Positions 52,206 through 61,090 of a stretch of 64,000 nucleotides of DNA are shown here, in pieces. The DNA comes from SIG653 sp045577455 (lineage in GTDB: Bacteria > Bacillota > Clostridia > Oscillospirales > CAG-382). A model generated the notes under the pieces. It was not told the DNA's origin. It worked only from the letters and a program-made list of their open reading frames with translations, and did no database searches. The stretch's first letter is position 1. The number at the start of each line of letters is the position of its first letter. The DNA lies in assembly GCA_045577455.1 (NCBI GenBank), contig JAZNIJ010000191.1, positions 1 to 64,000 on the forward strand. Reading direction: 5' to 3'. The position numbers and the translations under genes were made by a program.

Positions 52206-53387
52206 TTAAAGCACAAAATATGTTGAAATAACTTCGCTGTTTGCAATGAGCTTTTTCTGTACACCGTAAAGTGCTTCGGGGAGAATTGTTCCGTATTCGT
52301 CGTTAATTTCAACGCTTTCAAAGCCCTCAATTGGCTTTTTGCTTCTGACAAAGAGCTTTGTTGGAATTTCGTCCTCTGTAAGAACAAATCCCTCCTCTGC
52401 ATATTCTCTGAGCATTGGAAGCGGTTTACAGCGAATTGCTTCGATAACATCAGCGGCAACAGCGGAAGCGGTTGGCAAGCTGCCTGCACCTGCACCATAG
52501 AAAATACTTTCGCCAAGAACATTACCCGTTACGGAAATTGCATTGAAAACATCTGATGTTGCGGCAATAAGAGAGGATTTGCAAACAAAGTGAGGAGCAA
52601 CCATAAGTTTGATTTTGTCTCCGCATTTTTCTGCAACTCCAAGGAGCTTAATTGCATAACCCATTTTTTCTGCAAATGCAGTATCTTCAAGTGTAATTTC
52701 GGTGATTCCCTTAACAGGAGATGCCATTTCTGTTGGGATAATGCAGTTAAATGCAATACCACCAAGAATGCATATTTTACGAAGGGCATCTGTTCCCTCA
52801 ACATCGGCAGCAGGGTTTGCTTCTGCATAGCCAAGGCGCTGTGCTTCTTTCAAAGCAGATGCAAAATCTGTTCCGCATTCCTTCATCTGAGTTAAAATAT
52901 AGTTTGTTGTTCCGTTGAGAATACCTGCAACTTTAACGATTTTGTTTGCTGTGAGAGCATTAAGCATTGCATTGATAATTGGAATACCGCCGCCAACGCT
53001 TGCTTCGTAAAGATAGCTCACACCGTTTCTTACGGCACATTCGGAAAGCTCTTTACCATATTTGGCAACACATTCTTTATTTGATGTAACAACGCTTTTT
53101 CCACTTTCCAAAGCTGCTTTGGAAAACTCATATGCAGGATGAGAACCACCCATTGTCTCAACAACAACGGAAACGGTTTTATCATTTATAATTTTGTTTA
53201 TGTCTGTTGTAACACGGTCTGCAAGCTCGTGGCCTTCAAAGGTACGAAGGTCAAGGATGTATTTAACATCAATAAGCAGTTCCCCTTCACCACCTAATTT
53301 TTTGGAAATGTCAGCAGAATTCTCTTTGATAACCTCCCAAACACCGCTTCCAACAACGCCAAAACCCATAATTGCAATATTAAACAT
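52206..53387 (-). CDS. hom: Homoserine dehydrogenase
   Basis: The product is 393 aa, started at the ATG at 53387 with AGGAAGG upstream. The N-terminal NAD(P) site is IAIMGFGVVGSGV. VVETMGGSHPAYEF and TSNKECVAKYG follow, then the catalytic domain with GILNGTTNYILTQM and the lysine-bearing region around ADVEGTDALRKICILGG. The C-terminal ACT domain is shortened (about 50 residues), so feedback by threonine may be altered. It reduces aspartate semialdehyde to homoserine for threonine and methionine. It stands alone, with its own promoter and terminator. Confidence 0.93.
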   Translation of the reverse strand: MFNIAIMGFGVVGSGVWEVIKENSADISKKLGGEGELLIDVKYILDLRTFEGHELADRVTTDINKIINDKTVSVVVETMGGSHPAYEFSKAALESGKSVVTSNKECVAKYGKELSECAVRNGVSYLYEASVGGGIPIINAMLNALTANKIVKVAGILNGTTNYILTQMKECGTDFASALKEAQRLGYAEANPAADVEGTDALRKICILGGIAFNCIIPTEMASPVKGITEITLEDTAFAEKMGYAIKLLGVAEKCGDKIKLMVAPHFVCKSSLIAATSDVFNAISVTGNVLGESIFYGAGAGSLPTASAVAADVIEAIRCKPLPMLREYAEEGFVLTEDEIPTKLFVRSKKPIEGFESVEINDEYGTILPEALYGVQKKLIANSEVISTYFVL

Positions 53388-53424
53388 AAGTACAACCTTC
53401 CTGATACTGAAATTCATTATCAAT

Positions 53425-53453
53425 ATATTAACACATTTTTTTTCGTTTTTCAA
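53425..53453 (-). promoter_or_regulatory. hom promoter
   Basis: On the minus strand TTGAAA (53453-53448), a 17-bp spacer, TAATAT (53430-53425). Confidence 0.7.
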
Positions 53454-53495
53454 GTATTTTCTTAATTATTGATAAAAAAGTTTATCGTGTTCGTA

Positions 53496-53524
53496 TTGAC
53501 AACACCGTTGTTTTGAAGTATAAT
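53496..53524 (+). promoter_or_regulatory. galU promoter
   Basis: TTGACA (53496-53501), a 17-bp spacer, TATAAT (53519-53524): a full consensus sigma-A promoter, divergent from that of hom. Confidence 0.9.
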
Positions 53525-53588
53525 ACATATAAGTATATTTATAATTATTAACGATGAACATCGTATTGGTTTTAAGAAAGGACAGAAT

Positions 53589-54461
53589 ATGAGCAGAATA
53601 ACAAAAGCGGTTATACCTGCCGCAGGGCTTGGAACGAGAATGCTTCCTGCATCCAAAAGTGTTCCAAAAGAGATGTATCCCGTTGTTGACAAACCTGCAA
53701 TACAGTTTCTTGTTGAAGAAGCGGCAAAATCCGGCATCACCGACATACTTATAATAACTGCCCGTGGAAAAGAAGCAATTGAATCTCACTTTGATAAAAA
53801 CTTTGACTATAACATAAAGCTTGCAAACTCAGGTAAAACCGATGAGCTTAAAGAGCTTGAACGGATAGAGAGCTTGGCAAATATTTATTTCCTCCGTCAG
53901 AAAGAGGCAAAAGGGCTTGGTCACGCTGTTCTCTGCGCCAAAAATTTTGTTGGCAACGAACCCTTTGCAGTGCTGTACGGTGATGATATGATTATCTCCC
54001 AAACACCTGTTTGCAAACAGCTTGCAGATGTTTGGAACAAATACGAAAAGGGTGTTGTTGGGGTTAAAGAAGTTCCAACGGAAAAGGTTGTTAAGTATTG
54101 CTCCCTTAAAACAGCTCCAACAGATACAGCAGACCTTTATTCTGTTTCCGATATGATTGAAAAGCCAAAGCCGGAACAGATTTTCTCTAACTTTTCAATT
54201 CTTGGCAGGGTAATTCTCCCTCCCTCAATTTTTGAAATTCTTGAAAACACACCACTCGGAGCAGGCGGTGAGCTTCAGCTTACAGACGCTATGGCAACCC
54301 TTGCAAGGAAAGAGGGAATTATGGCTCTTGACTATGAGGGTAAAAGATACGATATGGGAAGCAAGCTGGGCTTTATTATGGCAAACATAGATGTTGGCTT
54401 GAAACATCCTGAAACAGCAGAAGGGCTGAAAGAATATTTAAGACAGTTGAAAATTAAGTGA
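53589..54461 (+). CDS. galU: UTP-glucose-1-phosphate uridylyltransferase
   Basis: The product is 290 aa, full length. AVIPAAGLGTRMLPASKSVP is the nucleotide loop and KEMYPVVDKPAIQFLVEEA follows. GLGHAVLCA, LYGDD and a late GGELQLTDA are also typical. It makes UDP-glucose for cell-wall and capsule glycans. Its stop is followed by four copies of GTGATAA-like heptads (54460-54483), the start of the repeat-rich intergenic zone. Confidence 0.95.
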   Translation: MSRITKAVIPAAGLGTRMLPASKSVPKEMYPVVDKPAIQFLVEEAAKSGITDILIITARGKEAIESHFDKNFDYNIKLANSGKTDELKELERIESLANIYFLRQKEAKGLGHAVLCAKNFVGNEPFAVLYGDDMIISQTPVCKQLADVWNKYEKGVVGVKEVPTEKVVKYCSLKTAPTDTADLYSVSDMIEKPKPEQIFSNFSILGRVILPPSIFEILENTPLGAGGELQLTDAMATLARKEGIMALDYEGKRYDMGSKLGFIMANIDVGLKHPETAEGLKEYLRQLKIK

Positions 54462-54523
54462 TAAGTGATAAGTGATAAGTGTGAAGTTTGGAATTTCTAA
54501 TTCCGAATTATACAGAGGTGCTT

Positions 54524-55009
54524 ATGGAAAGAATCAGCAAGGAAAACTATTATTTAAACATAGCCCAGACAGTTTCCTCAAGAGGAACTTGTCTCAGAAA
54601 AAAATTCGGTGCTATTATCGTTAAAAACGATGTTATTATTTCCACAGGATACACAGGTGCGCCCAGAGGCAGAGTCAACTGTTGCGACAGAAAAACCTGC
54701 TTAAGAGATGAAATGAACATTCCCAGAGGAGAAAGGTATGAGCTTTGCCGTTCTGTTCACGCAGAAGCAAACGCAATTATCAGTGCTTCAAGAGAACAAA
54801 TGTTGGGTGCTGACCTTTATCTCGCCTGCACAGACCCAAAAACCGAAGAAATTATCGGTGGCACAACAAGTTGTCAGATGTGCAAGCGCCTTGTTATTAA
54901 CGCAGGAATCAGACGAGTTATCGTTAGAGAAACAGAGGACACATATACAATTTACCATGTTGAAGATTGGATTACAAACGATGACAGTCTTGGTAAAGTG
55001 GGTTATTAA
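54524..55009 (+). CDS. Deoxycytidylate (dCMP) deaminase
   Basis: The product is 161 aa, started at the ATG at 54524 after AGAGGTG; an in-frame TTG at 54488 has no site. SSRGTCLRKKFGAIIVKNDV and STGYTGAPRG are family motifs. HAEANAI gives the zinc His and catalytic Glu, and SCQMCKRLV the two zinc cysteines. It converts dCMP to dUMP for dTMP synthesis. A ComEB-type late-competence annotation would describe the same family. Confidence 0.9.
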   Translation: MERISKENYYLNIAQTVSSRGTCLRKKFGAIIVKNDVIISTGYTGAPRGRVNCCDRKTCLRDEMNIPRGERYELCRSVHAEANAIISASREQMLGADLYLACTDPKTEEIIGGTTSCQMCKRLVINAGIRRVIVRETEDTYTIYHVEDWITNDDSLGKVGY

Positions 55010-55010
55010 A

Positions 55011-55243
55011 CCTTAACGCTTACAGTAAATCGGGGTATTGACCTTAACGCTTACAGTAAATTGGGGTATCAACCTTAACACTTACAGTAAATCGGGGTAT
55101 TGACCTTAACACTTACAGTAAATCGGGGTATTGACCTTAACGCTTACAGTAAATTGGGGTATCAACCTTAACGCTTACAGTAAATCGGGGTATTGACCTT
55201 AACGCTTACAGTAAATTTGAGTATTAACCTTAACACTCACATA
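55011..55243. repeat. 31-bp tandem repeat, 7 full copies plus a partial
   Basis: The unit starts CCTTAACGCTTACAG and ends GGGGTATTGA or GGGGTATCAA. Copies start at 55011, 55042, 55073, 55104, 55135, 55166 and 55197, with a partial eighth at 55228. There is no spacer sequence, so it is not CRISPR. The two alternating variants differ by paired changes. Confidence 0.95.
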
Positions 55244-55320
55244 ATAAAGACCGTTGCGGTTATCACCTCATTTAAATTATAACCCAAAAGCAAAAATTCC
55301 AGATTTAAAGGATTATTATT

Positions 55321-56067
55321 TTGAAGAAAAAAAATATTTCAGCGAAACAAAAAAAGAAAAAAATGTCGGGCAACAAGGAGCTTGCAATTTCTTTGTCAAT
55401 TATCGGGGTTATTATCCTTATAATTCTTGGCTTCACATATCTTCCCGATATGATTAAAGAATGGAAGCGGAAAGCAAGCATTGTTGACTTTAAGCAGGAA
55501 GAAACATACATTGTTGACGAAAACGGAAATAAATTCTATATGCTTAATAATTGTGTTGAAGCAATGGCAAAAACAGGGCTTTACGGTCGGCTTGACGGTG
55601 TTGAATACTATTATATAACCAAAATGGGAAAAGAGGGGGAAAAGCCCCAATTTATAGTTGAATATCTGAATGATTCCATTGGTTTTGTATATGGTAGAGA
55701 AGATGCAGAAAAAATCACACTCAACAGCTTCGCCCCAATTTCCGCAGATATTTGTCTTGGCTCGACAGATTATCCAATAGATTATCTTGTTGCCCACGAT
55801 AAATACCTTGAAAACGGGGGAAACAAGAAAAACGATGAACCGCTTATCAATATGATTGTTGATTCCCTCACAAATGGTGATGAGGTTGATATGCCAATGA
55901 AGCAAAAATCTCTCTGGCAAATAAAGCTGAAATCGCAAAAATATCCGGGACTGTATTTCACCGTTCACTTTATAACAGATATAAACGGAATATCATATTT
56001 GTATAACCCACTTGACGGAAAATATGTTAAAGCTCCTGACCAGCTCAAGTTGAGAATTGAAGGGTAA
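55321..56067 (+). CDS. Hypothetical single-span membrane protein
   Basis: The product is 248 aa, starting at TTG with AAAGGA 8 bases upstream. A very basic N-terminus (KKKNISAKQKKKKM) precedes one transmembrane helix (about residues 23-42, ISLSIIGVIILIILGFTYL). The outside portion of about 200 residues has mixed alpha/beta composition, with repeated YLNDSIGFVYG and DYPIDYLVAHD segments. I do not recognise a family. It is followed by the rimI-tsaD pair but separated from it by about 100 bp. Confidence 0.7.
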   Translation: MKKKNISAKQKKKKMSGNKELAISLSIIGVIILIILGFTYLPDMIKEWKRKASIVDFKQEETYIVDENGNKFYMLNNCVEAMAKTGLYGRLDGVEYYYITKMGKEGEKPQFIVEYLNDSIGFVYGREDAEKITLNSFAPISADICLGSTDYPIDYLVAHDKYLENGGNKKNDEPLINMIVDSLTNGDEVDMPMKQKSLWQIKLKSQKYPGLYFTVHFITDINGISYLYNPLDGKYVKAPDQLKLRIEG

Positions 56068-56163
56068 TCAACGAATTGAAGCAAACCAAATCCCAATGTA
56101 AAAAACATAACAAGGTGCAAAAACACTCTACAAAAACTATGAAACTTACCACCAAAAGGAACT

Positions 56164-56631
56164 ATGGAACTTAAACCCTTAACAAAAGAATTATGCCGCC
56201 CTGCGGCAGAGATAGAAAAGCTGTATTTATCAACAAATTGGAGCGAAAAACAGCTTTGTGATATTGTTGAAAACGAAAACTACAAATATTTTGTTTGTCT
56301 TATTGACGGAGAAGCCGTTGGTGTTGGCGGTGCAATTTGCACCTCACCCTATTCTTGTGAAATCTTCACCGTTGCGGTCAAAGAAGAAAATCGGGGGTTA
56401 GGTATAGGGAAAGCCATAGTTGATGCCCTTATTCAATTCTGCAATGAAAGACAGGGTGAAAGCATTTTTCTTGAAGTTGAAGAAACAAACCAAAGCGCAA
56501 TTAAGCTATATGAAAAATGCGGTTTCGTTTCCGTTGGCGTAAGACGGGGTTTTTACAAAGGTAAAAATGCAATTATTATGGAAAAGCCATTGAAAAACAA
56601 CAATCAAAAGGCAAAAGCCACCGAAAATTAA
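56164..56631 (+). CDS. rimI: Ribosomal protein S18 alanine N-acetyltransferase-type GNAT
   Basis: The product is 155 aa. The GNAT core has IFTVAVKEENRGLGIGKAIV (motif A, acetyl-CoA binding) near 80-100 and LEVEETNQSAIKLYEKCGFV near 115-135, the RimI signature. Location just before tsaD is the standard operon partner order in Firmicutes. The last 12 residues (NNNQKAKATEN) are encoded by a copy of an intergenic direct repeat (56588-56628), so the C-terminal tail has probably been extended by repeat insertion. Confidence 0.85.
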   Translation: MELKPLTKELCRPAAEIEKLYLSTNWSEKQLCDIVENENYKYFVCLIDGEAVGVGGAICTSPYSCEIFTVAVKEENRGLGIGKAIVDALIQFCNERQGESIFLEVEETNQSAIKLYEKCGFVSVGVRRGFYKGKNAIIMEKPLKNNNQKAKATEN

Positions 56632-56687
56632 CATTAAAGGGTAACCCATCGAAAAACAACAATTAAAGGGCAAAAGCCACCGAAAAT
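56588..56687. repeat. 41-bp direct repeat overlapping the end of rimI
   Basis: A sequence starting CATTGAAAAACAACAA and ending AGCCACCGAAAAT is present at 56588-56628 and again, with a few changes, at 56647-56687. The first copy contains the rimI stop region. Confidence 0.85.
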
Positions 56688-56746
56688 GGCAATTAGTTGC
56701 CAAAACTTAAATCAGAAAACATAAAACAGAAGGTGTATATATAAAA

Positions 56747-57826
56747 ATGGAGAGCTTATTTGAACAGAGATGTAAAGACGGTAAAGACAGGGTTGTGCTT
56801 GCTATAGAGTCATCCTGCGATGAAACATCTGTTGCAATTGTTAAAAACGGGCGAGAACAGCTTAGCTGTGCAACAGCAACGCAAGTTGACATCCACGCAT
56901 TATACGGTGGTGTTGTTCCCGAAATTGCATCAAGAGCACATACAGAAGCCATATGCGGTCTTATGGAAAAGGCGTTGAATGATGCAGGTATGACGGTTAA
57001 TGACGTTGATGCTATAGGAGTTACAAACACACCGGGTCTTATTGGCGCATTGCTTACAGGAGTATGCTTTGCAAAAGGGTTATCCTATGCAACGGGCAAG
57101 CCGCTTATAGCAATTGACCACATCAAGGGTCATGTTGCGGCAAACTACCTCTGTCATCCCGACCTTGAACCACCGTTTACTGCTTTGGTTGTAAGCGGAG
57201 GTCATACATCACTTTTTGCAGTTGACAGCTATACATCGTACAGAGTTATTGGCTCAACAAGAGACGATGCGGCAGGTGAAGTTTTTGACAAAGCCGCAAG
57301 AGTTTTAGGGCTTCCCTACCCGGGCGGTGCAGCTATGGACAAGTTGGCATCCGAAGGAGACCCCAAAGCGTTGAAGCTCACAGTCAGCAAAGTTGAAGGA
57401 AGCAAATACGATTTTTCGTTTTCGGGATTAAAAACCGCGGTTATAAACCGTGTTCACCAGCTCACCCAAAAGGGCGAGGAGCTTGACCACAAAACCAAAT
57501 GCGATATTGCCGCATCTATGACATATGCGTTGATTCGCACAGTCACAACAAGAGTTGAAGCATATTTTGAAGAATTCCCCGAAATTAAAAACAGACCCAT
57601 TGTTCTTGCAGGTGGCGTTGCGGCAAATTCTCATCTCAGAAAAGCATTAAAGGAAACCGCAGAGAAACACGGTGCAACCCTTTATCAGCCCCCACTTTCA
57701 CTTTGCGGTGATAATGCCGCCATGATTGCTTCTCAGGGCTTTTATGAGCCAATTCTCACAAAAGAAGAAGCATTAAAACTCAATGCATTTGCAACAGCAA
57801 GAATAAACCCCCTCAAAAAAGCATAA
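56747..57826 (+). CDS. tsaD: tRNA N6-threonylcarbamoyladenosine synthase subunit
   Basis: The product is 359 aa, full length including a roughly 15-residue N-terminal extension. ESSCDETSVAIV is the nucleotide motif near 24; DHIKGHVAANYL supplies the two metal histidines near 125; VVSGGHTSL, GGAAMDKLA, and late VLAGGVAANSHLR complete the ASKHA fold. With TsaB/TsaE it transfers threonylcarbamoyl to A37 of ANN-decoding tRNAs. It lies 115 bp after rimI. Confidence 0.96.
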   Translation: MESLFEQRCKDGKDRVVLAIESSCDETSVAIVKNGREQLSCATATQVDIHALYGGVVPEIASRAHTEAICGLMEKALNDAGMTVNDVDAIGVTNTPGLIGALLTGVCFAKGLSYATGKPLIAIDHIKGHVAANYLCHPDLEPPFTALVVSGGHTSLFAVDSYTSYRVIGSTRDDAAGEVFDKAARVLGLPYPGGAAMDKLASEGDPKALKLTVSKVEGSKYDFSFSGLKTAVINRVHQLTQKGEELDHKTKCDIAASMTYALIRTVTTRVEAYFEEFPEIKNRPIVLAGGVAANSHLRKALKETAEKHGATLYQPPLSLCGDNAAMIASQGFYEPILTKEEALKLNAFATARINPLKKA

Positions 57827-57867
57827 TAAACCAAGAAGGTAAAAATATATCAAAAAGGAAGTTAAAC

Positions 57868-59016
57868 ATGGACAGAAACGCATACATCAACGAAGCAACA
57901 GCAAAATTCCAAGCGTTGCTTAACGAACAGCTCGACAGAGCAGAAAACATTAAAAAAACAAAGGACTTTGTTGATTTCAAATCGCTTGACAAAATAATTA
58001 TAGGCGTTTGCGGTGGCGACGGAATTGGACCTTACATATCCGCAGTTGCAAAAACCGTTTTGGAAAATGTTCTTGCAAAAGAAATCGAAAGCGGAAAAGT
58101 TGAAATCAGAAACATAGACGGACTTACCATAGAAAACAGAGCAGCAGTTGGCAAAGCAATTCCCGATGATGTTATGGAGGAGCTTAAGGCATGCCATGTT
58201 ATTCTCAAAGGCCCAACAACAACTCCTCGTGCAGGCGACCCTTGGCCAAATATTGAAAGTGCAAATGTTGCAATGAGAAAAGCTCTCGACTTGTTTGCAA
58301 ACCTTCGCCCTGTTAAAATTCCTTCTGAAGGCGTTGATTGGACTTTCTTTAGAGAAAACACAGAAGGCGCATACGCTATCGGAAGCAAAGGCATCCATGT
58401 TAGCGACGACCTTGCACTTGACTTCACAGTAACAACAACCGAAGGTACAGAGCGTATTGCAAGGTTAGCATTTGAATATGCAAAAAATAACGGTTATGAC
58501 CGTGTTACCATAGTTACAAAGGCAAATGTTATCAAAACAACTGACGGTAAATTCCTTAAAATCTGCAAGGAAATTGCAAAGGATTACCCCGATATAACCG
58601 TTGACGATTGGTATATCGACATTATGACAGCAAAGTTGGTTGACGAAAAACGCAGACGCGATTTCAAGGTTGTTATCCTTCCAAACCTTTACGGTGATAT
58701 TATAACAGATGAAGCAGCAGAGCTTCAGGGCGGTGTTGGAACAGCAGGAAGTGCAAACATCGGTAAGCGTTACGCTATGTTTGAGGCAATCCACGGTTCA
58801 GCTCCAAGAATGGTTGAAGAAGGCAGAGCTATGTATGCAGACCCTTGCTCAATGCTGAGAGCAGTTGTTATGCTTCTTAATCACATCGGTATGCAGGATA
58901 AAGCATCCAAGTTGGATAAAGCCATTGACGAATGTATGGCAGAAGTTAAAATAACAGGCAGATCAGACGGTGCAACAAACACAGAATTCGGGGCAAAAAT
59001 CATCGAAAAGATTTAA
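57868..59016 (+). CDS. Isocitrate/isopropylmalate-family dehydrogenase, probable NAD-type isocitrate dehydrogenase
   Basis: The product is 382 aa. IIGVCGGDGIGPYI marks the N-terminus. KGPTTTPRAGDPWPNIESAN and FANLRPVKIP match isocitrate substrate binding. ENTEGAYAIG is followed by DDWYIDIMTAKLV and NLYGDIITDEAAELQGG with the metal aspartates, and by EAIHGSAP. It makes 2-oxoglutarate for glutamate synthesis. Since the genes at 22.7-42.5 kb form the reductive branch, this enzyme represents the separate oxidative branch. It follows tsaD by 41 bp. 3-Isopropylmalate dehydrogenase is less likely because no leucine genes are nearby. Confidence 0.8.
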   Translation: MDRNAYINEATAKFQALLNEQLDRAENIKKTKDFVDFKSLDKIIIGVCGGDGIGPYISAVAKTVLENVLAKEIESGKVEIRNIDGLTIENRAAVGKAIPDDVMEELKACHVILKGPTTTPRAGDPWPNIESANVAMRKALDLFANLRPVKIPSEGVDWTFFRENTEGAYAIGSKGIHVSDDLALDFTVTTTEGTERIARLAFEYAKNNGYDRVTIVTKANVIKTTDGKFLKICKEIAKDYPDITVDDWYIDIMTAKLVDEKRRRDFKVVILPNLYGDIITDEAAELQGGVGTAGSANIGKRYAMFEAIHGSAPRMVEEGRAMYADPCSMLRAVVMLLNHIGMQDKASKLDKAIDECMAEVKITGRSDGATNTEFGAKIIEKI

Positions 59017-59027
59017 TTTTAATTTGG

Positions 59028-59180
59028 TTAAGCCAAACAAAGGCAAGATATAATACCAAAATGGTAAGCCAAACAAAGGCAAAGTATAATGTAATGCCAA
59101 AATGGTAAGCAAAGGCAAGACAAAATGGTAAGCCAATCAAAGGCAAACCATAATAAAGTGTCAAAATTGCAAGCCAAAAG
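59028..59180. repeat. Degenerate tandem repeat, 23-42 bp unit, about 4 copies
   Basis: Units contain AAGCC-AAACAAA-GGCAA, able to form a GCC/GGC hairpin, and CCAAAATGG, itself palindromic. The repeats fill the gap before the DUF6062-like gene. Confidence 0.8.
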
Positions 59181-59222
59181 GTGATTTAATCATCCAACAA
59201 ATACAACAATGGAAGAATTTTT

Positions 59223-59921
59223 ATGAGAGAACATATTTATACGATACCTGTAAACGAAGCGTTTGAAAACTCAGGAGACAACTGTCCGTTTTGCACTCTT
59301 TACAGAAAGTTAGAGGAAAACGAGCTTGATTTGATTTTGGGTGCTTCTATGATGGAACCCGATATACGAATTGAAACAAACAAAAAAGGGTTCTGCACAT
59401 ACCATTACGGAAAAATGTTGCCGAGAAAAAACCGTTTAGGTATTGCCCTTATGCTTCAGAGCCACATCGAAGAAGTTAAAAAAGGGGTTAAACAAGGGGG
59501 ATTCCTTTCAAGAGACCATGCGGCAAAGCCCGTTAAAAATATTGGCAGTTTAGAAAAAAGCTGTTATATATGCGACAGGATAGAATCCAACCTTTCGGGT
59601 ATGTTCTTAACGGCTGTATATCTCTATGAGGAAGAAAAAGAATTCAGAAAAAAATTCGAGTCCCAGAAAACACTCTGCCTTCCCCATTACAAGCGTCTTT
59701 TGGAAGCATCAAAAAATATAGACAAAGAAATGAGAAATCAGCTTGAAAAAGAGGCGCAAAGAATTGTTTTTGCTTCCCTTGATTCACTTTACGATGATAT
59801 TTCCCTCTTTATAAAGAAATTCGATTACCGTTTTGATGACCTTCCATGGGGAACATCAAAGGATTCCATTGAGAGAACAATTGCAATGCTTACATCTGAA
59901 GATTTCAGAATAAAAAAATAA
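59223..59921 (+). CDS. DUF6062-like cysteine-motif protein
   Basis: The product is 232 aa, soluble and helical. Three paired-cysteine sites are visible: NCPFCTLYRK near residue 21, GFCTYHYGKM near 60, and SCYICDRIES near 115, plus a LCLPHYKRLL near 155. These suggest zinc or Fe-S binding. Proteins of this type (DUF6062) occur in Clostridia and have no known function. It is preceded by the repeat tract above and closed by its own terminator. Confidence 0.65.
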   Translation: MREHIYTIPVNEAFENSGDNCPFCTLYRKLEENELDLILGASMMEPDIRIETNKKGFCTYHYGKMLPRKNRLGIALMLQSHIEEVKKGVKQGGFLSRDHAAKPVKNIGSLEKSCYICDRIESNLSGMFLTAVYLYEEEKEFRKKFESQKTLCLPHYKRLLEASKNIDKEMRNQLEKEAQRIVFASLDSLYDDISLFIKKFDYRFDDLPWGTSKDSIERTIAMLTSEDFRIKK

Positions 59922-59965
59922 AACAGCTTTCTTTGGGAACATTTCGCCCTTGCTGTTTCAGATTC

Positions 59966-59998
59966 ACAGAGACGGGGCTTCCGTCTCTGTTTTTTTTA
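59966..59998 (+). terminator. Terminator of the DUF6062-like gene
   Basis: ACAGAGACGG pairs perfectly with CCGTCTCTGT around GGCTT, then TTTTTTT. Confidence 0.95.
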
Positions 59999-60153
59999 TA
60001 ACAGCCAACTCTTTATTTTGCTTAATATCACAAGTTGTATTTAATGGCTTTAAAATTTAAAGCTACTTTGTTTTACTTCAAAACAAAAACCATCTTGTTA
60101 TCTCTTTTTAAAAATATTTATTGAAATTACAAGTTGCATTAAAAGGAATTATT

Positions 60154-60855
60154 ATGTCTGAATACCTTACAAAAATAACAGATATACTACAGAGAATAGA
60201 AAACGAAGAAAGAGAAAATTTAACCTCTGCATCAAGAATGGTTGCAGATGTAATTAAATCAGACGGAATTATCTTCACCTTTGGGTGCGGTCATTCCCAT
60301 CTTCCCGGGCTTGATGCCTTTTACCGTGCAGGAGGGCTTGCAAATGTGTCTCCAATGCTTGATACTGACCTTATGCTTCATAACGGAGGTGCAAAGTCAA
60401 GCAGAATGGAGAAAATGTCGGGGATAGCAAAAGAGATTTTCAGAAGATATTCCATCCAAAAAAACGATATGCTTTTCATCTTTTCCGCTTCGGGGAAAAA
60501 CGCTGTTCCAATTGAAATGGCACTTTCGGCAAAAGAAGCAGGTATAAAAACCGTTGGAATTTCTTCATCGTCATATTTTGATAAGGGTGCTTCCTTGCAC
60601 CTTCACACAGACATTCATATAGATTGCAAAGTTCCATATGGAGACGCTTGCATCATGGTTGGCAACTCAACAATGGGAGGGCTGTCAACGGCAACAAACT
60701 GTTTTATTCTTAATTCCTGCCTTATAGACGGTGCAAAAATATCTCTTGATGAGGGTACTGTTCCACCAATTTATCTCAGCGGTAACATTGAGGGCGGCAA
60801 AGAGCATAATGTGGTTTTGGAAAATATGTATTTTAACAGAGTTAAGCATTTATAA
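60154..60855 (+). CDS. SIS-domain sugar-phosphate protein (UPF0309-like)
   Basis: The product is 233 aa, started at the ATG at 60154 after AAAGGAATT; an upstream TTG at 60121 is unlikely. The SIS fold shows IFTFGCGHSHLPGLDAFYRA near 40-60, LFIFSASGKNAVPIEMA near 110, and KTVGISSSSYFDKG near 135. The family (UPF0309) is thought to act on sugar phosphates or sense them. A PfkB-type sugar kinase follows downstream, so the pair may share a pathway. Exact substrate unknown. Confidence 0.8.
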   Translation: MSEYLTKITDILQRIENEERENLTSASRMVADVIKSDGIIFTFGCGHSHLPGLDAFYRAGGLANVSPMLDTDLMLHNGGAKSSRMEKMSGIAKEIFRRYSIQKNDMLFIFSASGKNAVPIEMALSAKEAGIKTVGISSSSYFDKGASLHLHTDIHIDCKVPYGDACIMVGNSTMGGLSTATNCFILNSCLIDGAKISLDEGTVPPIYLSGNIEGGKEHNVVLENMYFNRVKHL

Positions 60856-61036
60856 TTTGCTTTATCTTTGCAAGTTGGCTTTATCTTTGCAAGTTGGCTT
60901 TCTCTTTGCAAAAGGTTGTTTATCTTTGTAAGTGGGCTTCATCTTTGTAAGTTGGCTTTATCTTTGCAAAAGGTAGTTTATCTTTGCAAGTGATATTTAT
61001 CTTTGCAAGTGGGCTTTATCTTTGCAAAAGATGTTT
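60856..61036. repeat. Tandem repeat, 19-22 bp unit, about 9 copies
   Basis: Units read CTTTATCTTTGCAAGTTGG with variants ending AAAAGGT or AAGTGGG. The array lies between the SIS gene and the sugar kinase gene. Confidence 0.9.
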
Positions 61037-61090
61037 TAACTTAAAACACATTACAATTCAAACATTGTTATTTTAAACACGAGGGGTATT

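Noticed and set aside
55011..55243. Repeat array considered as CRISPR
   Set aside because: The 31-bp units are contiguous with no spacers, and no cas genes are in the window.
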